The notes beneath the pieces were generated by a model, which made no database searches, was not told where the DNA came from, and saw nothing but the letters and a program-made list of their open reading frames with translations. Shown one piece after another: positions 21,976 through 35,689 of a stretch of DNA of 64,000 nt. Source of the DNA: Tulasnella sp. 424 (taxonomy: Eukaryota > Basidiomycota > Agaricomycetes > Cantharellales > Tulasnellaceae). How positions within the stretch are numbered: the stretch's first letter is position 1; each line of letters starts with the position of its first letter. A program made the position numbers and the translations under genes. Location of the stretch: assembly GCA_019633425.1 (NCBI GenBank), contig WSUB01000014.1:310001-374000 (forward strand), given 5' to 3'.

Positions 21976-23011
21976 TTTGGTTTGCGATCAGGGAGAGGTG
22001 ATCAAAATGGTAGGAAAGGTAAAAGGGATTTCGTTTTCAAAGGCAGAGTCGACCTGCACGAAGATTGTTCAACAGAAGAAAAAGGGAAATAAAGAGATCT
22101 TAAACACACAAGTCCTCAAGACTTGTTATGAACGATGAAGACGGGAAACGAGGAGAAGGTGGTGAAGAGAAGTGGACCGCCGGTTTCGAGGTTGTGAGAC
22201 AACGACCTCAGTCGGTGCCACACTCTCCTCTTATACCACGGACGCGTAAAATCCACTTTCTTGTTAATCACAGATAATGCGTGCGTGCGTGTGGGTGCCG
22301 AGAACCCAAGAGGCCCCTCCTTGTGTTTAACTGCCAACTTCAGGGTCCAAACACGCCTACTCGCGCGCGCCACTGCAGCACGACGCAGGTGCGGCTCTTG
22401 TTTCACCTTGGCTGACCTTCCACATAAAGCAGATGAGCTTGCGATATCGGCTCTTGCTGAGGCTCTCAGGGATAATTATAGATGGCGATGTGTGCCGGAG
22501 ATGAGATACTTTATGGACTGGGCAGCATCGGCAAATCGTCCGTGCAGGAAGGGGCATGTTTGAAAATGAAAGAATCGTTTTACATTTTTGAGGAGCGTGT
22601 ACATTTGCGCTTGGAATCGACTTTCACCATTTCGGATATACGACGGTGGTGTTATAACCTGGTTTGGATAAATGGGGCTTCCAACGCCCCACTATATTTG
22701 AGGCCGCGAGACCTCCTTTGGAAGTGGCACAGAGAGAGAGAGAGTCTCTTGGTATATTCTCAAGTAGAGGGTGGCTCTTGTGGTTGCATCTGGAAGGACC
22801 CAGCACGCAGAAACAACGAGCAGCAGGTGGAGGCTCACGTCATTCAACCGTGGGTGAATCTATGCAATCCTCACTAACATCCTGGACCGCTTTCTCAGCA
22901 AACCTCCATCGAACCTATTGGCTTATATACCCTCCATCTCTCTTCATCTACTTAATCTTATCTCTACGACCAGTTTAACAGACTATCCTCTCCCCCCCCA
23001 CGCAAAAAATC
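21976..23011. other. Divergent intergenic region, SOD 2 / CWC24
   Basis: Shared upstream region of two divergent genes. No gene recognised; the small open frames show no signature. Confidence 0.5.
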
Positions 23012-24292
<1,281 letters not shown>

Positions 24293-25614
24293 AGAGCTTG
24301 ATGTTCGGACGTCAGTCAGTTGTACAATCCTTGTTGTATCATTACCGGAAGGGATGGGAATTGCCGACCCGCTCGGGTTCCCGTGTTCCAATCAACGAAA
24401 TGAGATAACTGCAGTATTACATTCATCTGCGTCTTGTATCTTCCTCTTATTAATACTCCTGCCAAGATTATCATTTATGTAAAAAGGTGCTAGTGGGTCC
24501 GGCTTTTTAGCAATTTCAAATCGGGACATGCCAAACGCGTCGAGGGGAAATCACCATCGAGTCTCCTTTTGGCAGAAGACTCGGTCTAACCTTCGGGCTA
24601 GAGAAGCCACTAACCTTAAGTTGCAAGTACGAAATTCCACAAAAATATCTCATAAAACTGCAAAAGTGTACCGGCGCTTTGCGGAGTGGCCAGGTCCAGA
24701 ACCTTGCAAGCCCTCTCTCTTCACATCCCGACAAATCTCTTCGCTTTTCTATCTCGCTTGCGCAATCGCTGTTCTGTGAAAACCCTCGAGCATGGGAGTG
24801 GGGTGTATGCGGAGATTCCAGAACTTCTCCATACGTGTGATTAGGTAAGTGTAGAAAGGGAAGTGGCTCCTGTGATTCACCAATTTGGGGTGCCACCGAC
24901 CGAACGACTCCCTCGAACTCCTATCGGATGGACGGGAATGTTTGAGAGGGATCAGATACGCCGTCATTACCTTTAACGGAGAGGACTCGCCCAGCGCACT
25001 GCCTCGATGATCGAACAACCCTCCGAATCTGTCGGTCAAACACGAGGCAACGTCGTGGATTCAGCAACTCGAGGTGGAATATCATTCGCCACTCTTCCAT
25101 TGTTCGTTGTTTTTTTCACAGTTTCCCGGGAGCGTGAAGTGGGAGATGAGCGGTTAACCGGGTTAGAATTTGGGGTGCGTTAGACTCATGTTTTATGGGG
25201 GGCGGGCTTTATGTACTCATGTGGGGGATTGCCATTCTCCCTTTTCTCCCCTCTCACTTTTCTCTCTCTCTCTACGTTTCTCCCTTACTCTACCTTGACT
25301 CTTCCTCCGCGGGGAGCTTTTTTCTGTCTGTCGGGGCAGTTGCAGGGCACAATCGGGGGACAATTAGGACCCTGACTCTTCGCACTGCGCCTTTTTAGCT
25401 TTTTAAGCGTCCCTCCACTCTCCAAATTTCAACTTTCGCCTCTCCTCCCCTCTCCCCTCCACCCGCATTGCACTAGGAGGCAGCCGGATCTGCTTCCGGT
25501 TCATTCTACTCAAACTCTTCTAATTCAAACCAACACTTTTTCTCATTTCAACCCATCCGACCATATTACGACCCCAACTCATTCCCCACTTCTCTCTCTC
25601 TGTACACGCACACA
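24293..25614. other. Intergenic upstream of the TRP-like gene
   Basis: No gene recognised. From about 25230 to 25600 the + strand is strongly CT-rich with runs of TCTCTCTC, as in pyrimidine-rich fungal promoters and leaders. Confidence 0.5.
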
Positions 25615-28387
25615 ATGATCGCACCTTTACGAGTTCTTTCCTTCTTCTTTCTTTTCTTCTTCGTTGCTCTCATTCAAGCTCGTGAAGCATCTCTCTGTAA
25701 GTGGCAACAACGGCCCGAATTCCGCCTGTTTGGTTGTTCCTTGTTTGCTCACAGCCTCATTCCCCGCCGCCAGACTCTTCCTCTGTCTCATACTGCTCGC
25801 CACCAGATGCAATCCTCATCCAACAATTCGTGAGTCACTCACACACTCTGCCCCATTTCACCTTGCTAACTCCCCGTTCGCGCAGGATGCACGTTACTTC
25901 AAAGACAACTCCTCCCTCGTCTTCGACATCGTCGCTTCAACCGTTCTCCCCGGCCTCAACGTCACCGCCAAAGTCAACCTCAACGCCTATGGCATGGAAC
26001 CAGTCGACCTGAGCTTCAACCTCTGCGAAGTCAGCAAAGCTCTGTGTCCTCTGCCGCAGTACAACTTCACTGGCGCCTCGACGGTACCCATCCCGGCCAT
26101 TCAGGAGAAGATTCCTGACATTGCATATTTCATGCCTGATTTGGAAGCTGCTGCAACGTGAGTTGGCGCTTCTAGCGTTGATTTAAATGCGCGGTGTGCT
26201 GATATACGAGGGCGGACTCTGTAGGTTGCAGCTGGTGCAGATCGAGACGAACAAGACCGTCGCATGCGTGCAAATAACCCTCTCCAACGGCTGGTCAACC
26301 CGCCAACGCCCCGTCGGCTGGCTAGTCGGAGGTCTATTCATCTTCGCTTTCGCCATATCAGCCATCTTCACCTTCACCGACGTCTTCTTCCGGTCCTCCC
26401 TCCCTAACATCCCCTACCCATTAATCCCGTCCTCCCTCGCGGCATTCGCACCACACCCACGTACATTCATCTCCACTACACCTCTCCTCTATCGCTTCCT
26501 CACCCTCTGGTTCTTCTTGCAACACATCGTCCTCACGTCCATCCTGGACCTCAACTACCCTTTACTCTACCGCTCCTTCGCGCTCAACTTCTCGTGGTCG
26601 TTTGGCCTGTTCGCGTCGAACCCCCGGTCGCACTTGCAGCGATCCATATTCAGCTTGCGTTCGAGGACGGGTTCGAACAACACCGATGAGGCTATGGCGC
26701 CTTTGCAGTATACCGATCGGAACTTAAGTCCCTACAACGGCAAAGGTGGCAATGGATTGGGTAGACGCGATTTTTACACCCCTCCGACGGTCAACGAGGA
26801 GAACGGCAACGCCCTTTCGGGAGGAATCACGTTGTACTCCAACAGCTTGGGAATCGCGGAGGGCAATGCGTTCCTCTCTTTGTTCTACGTCCTGCTGTTC
26901 ATCGTGGCTGTTGCGGCTGTAGCTGTCGGATTAGGTTACGCCCTCGTGCGGCTTGTCGAGTGGGTGTGGCTACCGCGTCAGAAGAAGGACAAGTACAATT
27001 GGACGGTCGAGAGGAGGTATTTGGACGGGGTCAAGGCTATTGGTGCGCGAGTGGTAAGTAAGCCCTTCATCATGTGATGGCATTTCGCTGACTTTACTAT
27101 TCGACCGTCCCCCCTTAACTTTAGGCTCTCGGCCTCACAGTACCCACCTTCGTCCTCGCCCTCTTCCAATGGACGATCGGAGACTCCTGGCTCGCCGTCC
27201 TCCTCTCAGTCCTCACCATCGTCACCCTCGCCTCCTGCCTCGTCTACTCCGCCTACCTCCTCGTCAAAGTCTACCGCCACCACGCCTGGTCCAAAACCAC
27301 CGAACCACTCCCTTACCCGCTCTCGCCGTACACCGAGCCATGGGCCACCCACCGCTGGTTCACCACCATCGCGTTCACCGTACCCATCATGATCCTCAAA
27401 TCCGCCCTCACATCGTTCGCCAAATCGTCCGGGTTCGTGCAAGTCATCGCGTTCATCATCATGGACGGAGTCGCCTTGGCTGCGATATTCGTCTTCAAGC
27501 CGGGTAAAACGAGGAGTTCCGACGTCCTCGAAGGGTTCATCGCGTTCATCCGGCTGGTGACCTCGTGCTGCCTCGTCGCGTTCGTCGAGACCGTCAAAGT
27601 GAAGCCGATTCCGAGAGTCGCAGTGGGGATCGTGCTGTTGGTGCTGGAATCCGTGGTCATCATCGTGTTGTTCTTGGGCGTGATCAGGAACGTCATCATC
27701 CTCGTCGTAGCTGGAGTGAAGCGCAGGCTGGACGGCCGCGGTGGGGTCATCGAGGACGACGACCACAGCAGCGAGCGCCGGGTTCGCGCGATGACGATGG
27801 CGACGACCACCTCTACCGACGTCACCTCGGCCCACAAGTCTCCCGGCGCCCACGGAGGATACGCGTACGGCGGGTACGGCTTCGGCGACTCGCGGTCCGG
27901 AGCGACCACTCCGACGGACAGCAGGAGCATCTTACCTCCCTTCGCCAAAGAAGTCGCGAGCAACAACAACATCAACGTCCACAATCAAGGTTTCAGCACA
28001 TCGACGTTTGACATTGAGAAACCCGAAACGATCTACCCGAAATCCTACGCGCCGTCGTCGTCCGTTGCGACGGGACTCGGCTTGTCGTTCGCCGGAACCG
28101 AGTCCAAGTTGTCGTTTGACGCGTTTGGAGCGCCGATTCACGCCAAGTACTCTACTGCGGGTGTTGCCGTACCAAGAGCTTCATCTGATTTCAATCACTC
28201 GGATTCGACGCACGTTGGGAGCGCGACGGGCGTGATGTTGCCCGGCGGTCATGGGCATCATGATTATCACCGTTATCCTTCGGTCGTTCTGGAAGGAGAC
28301 GAGAAGGATCGAGGAGATAGCGGGTCGATTTCGGCTTCGACGATCGTGTCGGACATCCGACCTGGTTTCGTCAGGGGAGAGCTGTAG
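25615..28387 (+). CDS. TRP/flavin-carrier (FLC)-like membrane protein
   Basis: Predicted 833 aa on exons 25615-25696, 25774-25829, 25886-26157, 26225-27053 and 27125-28387, all in phase. A signal peptide (MIAPLRVLSFFFLFFFVAL...) leads into an ML-like N-terminal domain starting YCSPPDAILIQQFDARYF, about 150 residues with NxS/T sites. At least eight hydrophobic segments follow, beginning with WLVGGLFIFAFAISAIFTF, including SLFYVLLFIVAVAAVAVGL and AVLLSVLTIVTLASCLVYSA. The C-terminal 230 residues are hydrophilic, with Gly/Tyr/Ser and Asn/His-rich stretches. This is the architecture of the fungal TRP-like family (Flc/Pkd2), linked to calcium handling, flavin transport and cell-wall maintenance. 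A decayed copy of its 3' half lies at 35690-37240. Confidence 0.9.
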
Positions 28388-28545
28388 TTCGACGAGGAAC
28401 CATATGATCGACTTTTCCCTTCCCTCCCACATCTTTCACTTCTTCCTATCGTCCTTCCTTCGCGCGTTCCATTGGACAGTCCTTTCTAATTTCGTTCAGT
28501 TGCTGGCGATGCCACAACACTTATTGTATACACCACCCCCGTCAT
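26872..28545. repeat. Duplicated segment, TRP 3' half, source copy
   Basis: Aligns with 35690-37385 from a membrane-segment codon stretch through the last intron, stop and about 150 bp of 3' flank (shared CGTTCAGTTGCTGGCGA-like block). Confidence 0.85.
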
Positions 28546-28849
28546 TTGGAGATGAGAGAAGTTGGCCAGCTCGGCGGATCCAACGAGACACGCAAGCCAT
28601 ACAAAGTCTAGGCGATCTTGGTCCCGACGGGCGTCTTATAGTATGCCGAAATTCGCAGCTTCTACTTTACTCGAGGGGAGGAAAAATAGTGCACCTCCTG
28701 AAATACTCGGTAGCGCAGATATAAATACTTTCTTTTTCCTTTTTTTAGTTGACCAATAAATAATTTCTTGAATTCGATTTATTCACGTGTATAATGTATG
28801 ACTGGGTGGCCAAAAGACTTCGCTTGGTTTAGATGGTACTGAGACAGGC
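28388..28849. other. Intergenic, TRP 3' flank
   Basis: Convergent space between the TRP-like gene and the Mug135-like gene. The first 150 bp are shared with 37240-37385. Nothing else seen. Confidence 0.5.
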
Positions 28850-29552
28850 TCAGGCCAGCAGTCCCATCTGTTCAGCTATCGCTGAGACGCCAAGATGTGA
28901 GAGGAGCATGCGGCGAAGCTCGTCATCACCCTCGGGCCTTCTTCTGTCACGCCGTATCTCGTATCTCGAGGTATATTTTAGAAGTGCTTGGCGGTCGAGG
29001 TTCCGAATCGCTTGTATGGAATCGAGAGGAGGGTAATCCTGCGTGACATTTTGAAGGATCAACGAGGGAACGTGAAACTCTAGGATGTAAATTCTAGAAC
29101 GTACCTCGCCTTCCGGCCAAGAGGCATCTGGAAACGGAACCGGCTGGAAGCCAGTCCCTTCAGCACGCTGAGAATTGAAGTACTGGAAACAAGGTGAGAG
29201 TTTGAGCAAAGTACGTTGGACTGAGACACGAACCTGAGCTTGCTGGATTGCCCACGTTCCGAAAGACCTCTGCAACCCGGTGACCTGGCCACCCAGTTTG
29301 GTGAGGTTGGTATCCAGTGCAGTGATCTGTGCGGTGAGGTTGGTATCCAGTTTGGTGAGGCTGGTATCCAGTGCAGTGATCTGCGCGGTGAGTGGCTTTA
29401 GAGCATCCTCAACGATGGTCCTCAATTCGTCTAACGCAGGATCTGCTGCAAAATTGGCGGAATACTCTCTAACAGTTAATTATTACCGGGTGTCAAGCAT
29501 TGGACAGGAACATACGGAGCTTGGCCTGCTTGTTCACAGATCCTTTAACCAT
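28850..29552 (-). CDS. Mug135-like coiled-coil protein 1 (N-terminally shortened)
   Basis: Paralogue of 33357-34254. Two introns restore a C-terminal domain: QQAQ|YFNSQRAEGTGFQPVPFPD and SWPEGE|DYPPLDSIQAIRNLD, ending GVSAIAEQMGLLA. The PFPD...LPPL-x-S-x-x-x-I-x-x-L scheme resembles the Mug135-like C-terminal domain of basidiomycete proteins (recalled from memory, moderate confidence). Upstream is a heptad coiled coil with an 18-residue tandem repeat (LTAQITALDTSLTKLDTN, then nearly the same again). The first exon present in copy 2 is broken here (ATG CAG TCC TAA). An ATG at 29552 in the next exon can still read MVKGSVNKQAKL and join in frame, so a shortened protein is possible. Function unknown; a pseudogene is the alternative. 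Confidence 0.6.
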
Positions 29553-30176
29553 ATTTCCTCGGAGTCGGCTATATATACATAAGTGGACATGAGAAGTTTG
29601 GACCAAATCGCCCTAAGAAAGTTTGCTCAACTGCCCGGGCTGCGGTTGTCGAGCGATGTAAGTGACGGGAATTGACTTTGGAGCACTTGATATATAGTGG
29701 AAGGTTAGGACTGCATCAGCTAAAGATGGTGCTGAGGAGGAGGAAACTCGCTTGCATCAAAGAAGTGCCACTTACCGCTGCTTTGGTAGGTCTTCGACGG
29801 TCGTATACAGGGCCTGCACCTGAGCAGTCTGAAGCCAAAACATTCCCACAGTTGGGTAACCTAATCCTTTGTCCAGGAACCTCCTACCAAACACTCGCAG
29901 TACCCCTACCACTTCCCAATAGCCTTTGGCACCGTAGACCCACTTCTGCTTGTTTTCTCTCCTCGTAACTACATGTAGTAGAGGCCCCCGTTTAGTCGGG
30001 ACCGTACCTTGCCGCCCTTAGGGATTGGCTGTTAGCGGTATACAAACAAAGATTTCGAACGAACGAACCAAACACTATGTATACGAGTGGGGAATCCGAG
30101 GATAAATCGAGAACGAAAGAAGGAAATGAGAAATCGCGGATGCGCTTTGAGACAAGCTCGGAGGAGAAAACAATGT
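29553..30176. other. Intergenic with remnant of Mug135-like 5' exon
   Basis: 29630-29740 aligns with the first exon of the Mug135-like copy 2 but carries a stop at codon 4. 30075-30176 is the start of the G-alpha duplicated segment. Confidence 0.5.
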
Positions 30177-32289
30177 TCATTTTAAGTCAGAGATTCGAAG
30201 ATGTTCCCTTAAAATGATGTCGCGCTAAATAAGGAGGGCGGTTTAGTCTTTTAGTGAGCAAAATACAATGTAACGATCGCCTCACCACTAAAGTGGAGTA
30301 TCAAGCGCGGTAAAGGCATGGCACAGTGAGCGACACGTATAAGGAATAGACGGACTGACAGCTCACCACTCGTAACAATGGATCCGGCCTGGTGGGTATC
30401 GGTGACGCTCGTCGCAAACACATAGAACTCCCGCTCCGGGTCTTTCGAGTACTGTCTCCGGATAGCGTCAAACTTGTTCTTGAAGTACTTAAGGATAGAG
30501 TCGTAATCGTTTGGTCGGTCGCCATACGAACTCATGTACTTGGACAGCCGAACGCCCGAGAGCAGTTTTTGCCTCAAGAGGTCGCATTTAGTCAGGAAGA
30601 GACTGAATATGGGCACCGGCGCATTAATCAGCACTAATCTTTGACGTAGACAAGACTAACTTACACCAGGGGAACCTTGCTCAAGATCGTGTTCTTGCAG
30701 AGTTCTCTCCAGAGGCGCAGTGAGTCCTCCAGTCGGTTTACCGAGGGATCCTCGGCCAGAACCTGGTCAAAGACCGAAACAGGTGCCAAAAATATGATAG
30801 CTTGCACTTGGGACGCGTCATAAAATCAGGTCGGGGATTAGGGCGATTGTTCTTCGCGATGGATGTCTCAAAACTCACCGTTATCGAAGAATGGCGGCCA
30901 CGCGGCTCGCTAGAAAGATCATATGACTAACATTCAGCTCGATACCAGAAGAGGGGAGCGGGAAGGGTGCCTACCTGACTGCGGGAGCCTCCGACGTCAT
31001 CTGAAGGTAACAAGTATTATTAACACCCGAAAAATAAAGGATCATCCAAAAGCCGCCGGCGAGACAGAAACTTACATATTCGCCACTCCACAGCTTTATC
31101 ACCGCCTGTATTGATTTGGAATGAGTGCTCGACAATGCCCGCGGTCATTAATCGTGCATTCAGGATATCATCTCAAGCAGGGACCCTAAATCAAAAGAAG
31201 GTCCAGGAAACGAGAGCATAAACTCACCGTTGGTTGGAACGTAATCCCGCCGCGTTATCCGGTCCATATCGTCAAGGAAGCTGGTTTAATAAAATGAAAA
31301 TATCAACCGCCAAACCACGACATGCGGCGTGACGAGAGAACTTACAAACCGGAGCTCTCAGATAGATTGATTTTCTCCCGTTCCAGGATACCGCGCACCG
31401 CTGGACTGACCCATAACCTCATCATATCGTCTCTTGCCTTGAAAATGAGGTTCGCAGCCTCATCGATGTCTGGGTCGCCGATATCGCTCACAACTCCGGT
31501 CTCTAGTTTCCACATGTCACCGCTCCTGACGTACATCTCCTTTCCGTTGCCTGCCGAGTCAGTCCAGGACAGACGATTATAGCCCTCCCGACCTCCCAAC
31601 GCGTCGCCACGATAATACAGAGAGTCCGGGGACGCGAGTTTCGTCGCCAAGATCTCTTCTGCCCGCAGTAACGGCATCAATCTCAGTTTGAAGTCTGTAA
31701 AGTCGCTCGTGTCGGGCGTTGAGGCGGTAAGGGTGGATTGGAACGAATCGACGCTCATCCGTGGACAGGCGATGCCCGAAGCACTGGTATCCCAGCGGTC
31801 GTCTGATGGGACGATGGACCTCTTTGTCATGGGTGAGTCGAGTGCGGACTGCGCATTGGTGACTGCTTCCAGAATACGCCGAATGGACTTGACAAGGTTG
31901 AGATGGATGACCAACCGCCATGACAAACGCTCGCTCTGGAGCGCATTCGTGGAATGCAGGATCTGGAACTGCTTCAACGTCGTAGACTTTCCCGACTCTG
32001 CTTGGCCTATGAGCGGCGGCCCGGGGAAAATTGGTCAATGTGCAGGGTGCCAGATACATTACTTTAGATCGAACGCACCTAGCAACAGCAAACGGATTAC
32101 TTTCTGCTTTTGGAGCAGAGCACTTTCTTGTCGAATTTGCTCGTCAATCTTGTCACTGATAAGTTTCGCCTCTGTCTCCCGTTTCTCGCGGAGCGCCGCC
32201 TGTTTTGGTGTCTCATCTGGTGGGGGCTTGATGGCGAGCCAGAGTGGGTCGTCGTCGTCGTTGTCGCGGCTGTTTCTAGAGGGTGCCAT
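30177..32289 (-). CDS. Atypical heterotrimeric G-protein alpha subunit 1
   Basis: GTP-binding alpha subunit on at least eight exons. Motifs in order: P-loop GQAESGKSTT split by the first intron; switch I RLMTAGIV with the Arg and Thr kept; switch II DVGGSRSQRAAW, where the usual catalytic Gln after DVGG is Ser; G4 TKCD where NKxD is expected; G5-like TSVTDT; C-terminus RDIILREHLRISDLK. The N-terminus is MAPSRNSRD, so there is no Gly2 for myristoylation, followed by an acidic and charged stretch. The alpha-helical domain carries an insertion of about 130 residues compared with canonical G-alpha. All exons read through. Expanded, divergent G-alpha families of this type are known in Agaricomycetes. 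A TATATAT element lies at 32365-32371. Confidence 0.9.
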
Positions 32290-33356
32290 GAAGGAAATTC
32301 GAGCAGTGGATTGGTGGAGAGAGGAGCGAAGGAGTATTTGAGATTTAAAGATGCGCTCTGTGGGTATATATTGACGCGGCGAAGATGGTAAGCCACGGAA
32401 TTGATGACTAGCGGGAAGCCGAGGGATAGGCACCCTTCGGTTTTTCTGTGCCTTTTGGGTATCGACCCTCAGGTGACTTACCAAGAAACGCTGACGATGA
32501 TGATGACAGTGCAGCTTCGGTGTCACTTCGGATGGGACGAAGAAGGGTTGAGCCTGCGGCTAGAAGCGATAGGAGTGATGAGGGAGATGGGGGAGAGACG
32601 GGGATGATCACAACTTTTGCCTGATATTATCTAGACAAGCGCCACAAGCCTACTTCCTTAACGACGGGCGTTGCTAGGGAATCTCGGCCTCTCCTTCGGT
32701 CTTTGCTTGGTAGAGCCGGCTGGTGTTCTTCGGTTCCGACTTTCTATCTTTCTCATTGGCTATCGATCCCCTTCGATCCCCTTTGCCTTCGGTCCCGATC
32801 CCCCCTTCGGTCCCGAACCACCACCACCAATTGCATTCGTCCAACAGAAACTAATTATTGTATATCGTACTAGATTTAGCGACAAAGCTAGTTCTATTTT
32901 TACTCTCATTAGCGTGGTGTCCGTCTTAGACGATAAGAGGGCATTTGACGGCCGGAAGCTCGCAAAACGCGTCGCGGCCCCATACGGGACGCATTCAATG
33001 CTAGCCATAGAACCTCATAGTGTATGAACGATGGAGCTGACTTACGCTGGTCCCGATGCGGGTGTAATGAGTAGTGTAACGCAGAAAAGGGCCCGGCCCG
33101 GGGAGGAGGTCTCGAGCTTACTGGATGAGGAAGTTTGTTGAGCAGGGCCACCTATAAGGGCCTCAATACGATAGCAGAAGTCGAAGAAAACCGCAATTGC
33201 GTACTACGGAGAAACGAAGAAAGTAAAATGCTCGCAAACACTACTTGATTGCTAGTTAGATGTTGAGGATTTACATGTGTCTTAGCGGACAAACACACAG
33301 TACGACCATAACGCCCAAAAAGATTCGCTGGGTCAGGAAAGTATGGCACGGAAAGC
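32290..33356. other. Intergenic, G-alpha 1 promoter
   Basis: 32290-32655 is duplicated at 40289-40665. 32656-33356 shows no gene; a proline/phenylalanine-rich low-complexity stretch near 32760-32830 contains repeated CCTTCGGTCCCGA-like units. Confidence 0.5.
32365..32371 (-). promoter_or_regulatory. TATA element, G-alpha 1
   Basis: TATATA-type element about 80 bp upstream of the G-alpha 1 start, conserved at the same place in copy 2 (40366-40372). Confidence 0.5.
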
Positions 33357-34254
33357 TCAGGCCTCCAAAAGTCCCCTCCTTTCGACGATCCAAAGGACTC
33401 CCAGGTGTACGCAGAGCTTGCACCGGAGCTCGGCATCAGCCTCGACCCCTTCATGGAGTCCGTACTTCGTAACATATCTTTGAAGAGTTGCATGATCGAG
33501 ATTCTTAATAGCATCTATGGACGTGAGAGGAGGGTAATCCTGCGTAATATTTGAAGGATCAATTAGTGAACGTAAAACTGTAAGATTTAGAGCATACCGG
33601 GTCTTCAGGCCAAGACGCGTCTGGAAACGGGACTAGATGGAGACCAGTTCCTGAAACACTCTGAGAATTATAGCCCTGAAACGAGTTGAGAGTCTGTGTA
33701 TGTACTTTGGACTGAGGCACAAACCTGAGCTTGTTTAACTGCCCATAGTCCGAAAGTCCGCTGAAACTTCGTGACCTGGTTATCCAGCTCCTTGACCTTG
33801 TTGTCCAATGCGGTGAACTTTCCATTCAAGGTGGCGATATCTTCTTTGAGTGGCCTAAGAGCATCCTCCACGACGGTCCTTAATTCGTCCCCAAGAGGAT
33901 TCGCGGAGAATTCGTCCGGAAATTCTGTGATAGCTCATCATTATAGAACATGTCAAACGCTGTACAGTAACGTACGGAGCCTGGCCTGCTTGTTCAGAGC
34001 TCGTAGAGCGAAAAGCTCTGCTTCAACGATTTGTTCGGGGGTAATTGGCGCTTCTATACATAAGTGAACATGATGAGGTCGGGCCAAATCGCCTAAAAAA
34101 AATCTAGCTCACGGTTCGAGTAGTACGCGTTTTTAATGGTCTTTTGATAATCTATGATAGTGAATAGTCCTTCCGTAGAGAGGTTGTCGAGGGATGGGAG
34201 TGACGGGAACATCCTCTGGAGCCTTTCAGGTACAACGGGAGGTTGGGACTGCAT
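33357..34254 (-). CDS. Mug135-like coiled-coil protein 2 (full length)
   Basis: Spliced protein reads MQSQPPVVPERLQRMFPSLP..., then APITPEQIVEAELFALRALN, KQARLQFPDEFSAN and DELRTVVEDALRPL. A heptad coiled coil (NGKFTALDNKVKELDNQVTK) leads to KQAQ|GYNSQSVSGTGLHLVPFPD and SWPEDP|DYPPLTSIDAIKNLD, with the end at GVLWIVERRGLLEA. All four introns keep frame, and the same introns are seen in copy 1. The coiled coil lacks the 18-residue tandem repeat found in copy 1. The C-terminal domain resembles the Mug135-like domain (tentative). A longer start at 34380 is possible. Function unknown. Both copies lie near an atypical G-alpha gene and a TRP-like gene, which reflects block duplication and is not proof of a shared role. 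Confidence 0.75.
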
Positions 34255-35689
34255 TTGTCGGGGACGGAAGTGAGGGAGAGGAAACGCGCTTGGGTCAATG
34301 AAATGGTACTTAGTATTCTGCTGCTTTTGTAGGCCTAGGGCCCGACGTCTTCCAAGCCAAACATTCCCACAGTTGGACAAACATTCATTCAGTGTGGAAC
34401 CAAACGTTAGCCCAAGTATATAAGGTGATCAGGGCCCGTCATCGATTCTTGCATCAATTCAATTGCATGAGTAAGTTTAGGAAAGCCTTGAATCACCGAG
34501 CCTGACGTCTCGAACGACGGATTCGGCCCACCAGTGTCAGAATAAAGCACTCAGCGACGCGGCAATCGATTGAGGTATCCCGCACATGCAAAGGTGACGT
34601 CTACGATATAAGAGGAAAGTACGAGACCGAACGGATGGAGAAACAGACCAACAGAACGGAGACGAGACAACCAAAACATTAAGACTCGGACGAGTCGAGA
34701 GAGAAATAAACATGAAAAGAAAATAAGCAATAGAGAGATTAAGCGCCGGTCTCGGCATCGTTCGGCCGGGCTTGAACGCTGACAGCCAGAAGTTTAAGTT
34801 AAATTAACGTCGGATATTCGATTACTATGAAGGGACTGGAGAGGCGGGATGTCGACTTCAGAGCTCGAAGCTTAATCTACAAGTACAACGAGGAGATTTC
34901 ACGTAAGAGGAATAGTGCACGTCGAATTCCGGAAACCCTAACCAACTCCTCTCCTTCCCAAATGCTTCTGGAAAAGTCGGGAGCAAGCGCGTGTTACTCT
35001 GACACCTGACAGTCTTCGTGTCCGGAACCAAAACGCCACCGCAAAGGTTAGGTTCGCTCGATTAGGGTATGATAGACTTGCATTCGAATGAAGAAAACGT
35101 TGCCAACGGATTGCCTGATATGTGGGACCTGAATCGCTGAGGGTTGTGCGAAATGTCACCAGTTCATCGAGGTACGTATACAGCACAATCCTGCGGACAA
35201 AAAACGCATTGTTCGAGGAACTGAGATTTCTAGAATGCCCACTACCTCAACGACTCCACACCCTTCAAGCGATAGACAACGTCGAAGTCCATTATCCTGC
35301 GATGTGAAGAGCAGAGACTATCAAACTCTGAGTCCCTGCGTAGCAGAGCTGGACCAAAGTCCAATAAATCCAGGCAAGGCTTAGTCGAGGTGTGTGGACG
35401 CCGTTGACTCTGTTCGACTTGACCTCTGAAAGTGATGGTCACATATCACGCTTCTGCAAAGATGCGCAGCAAACCCTATGGGAAAGCAGGAGCGGGTATC
35501 CGCCCGCTGAGTGATAAGCAGGGGAAGAGAGAAAGATGGTCAACTCCCACTCCCCTCGAACAATCTTCCTCTTTATTTCTTCCGGCGGTACCGGGCCGGG
35601 TAAACCACCGCCCCGGCGGTTATCGAGAGATTGAATCACGTGGTATCTGAAGAGCTTGGAGATCCCGGGTCCGGGTGAGGGTTCTCCCA
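34255..35689. other. Intergenic, no gene recognised
   Basis: 1.4 kb between the Mug135-like copy 2 and the TRP pseudogene. Several small open frames occur without family features or conservation in the window. Confidence 0.5.

Larger units (their letters stand above)
30075..32655. repeat. Duplicated G-alpha segment, copy 1
   Basis: Collinear with 38050-40665, covering the whole G-alpha gene plus about 100 bp of 3' flank and about 360 bp of 5' flank. Confidence 0.9.

Noticed and set aside
29298..29400. Minisatellite candidate in the Mug135-like gene
   Set aside because: Only two 54-bp units, in frame with the coiled coil; treated as a coding duplication.
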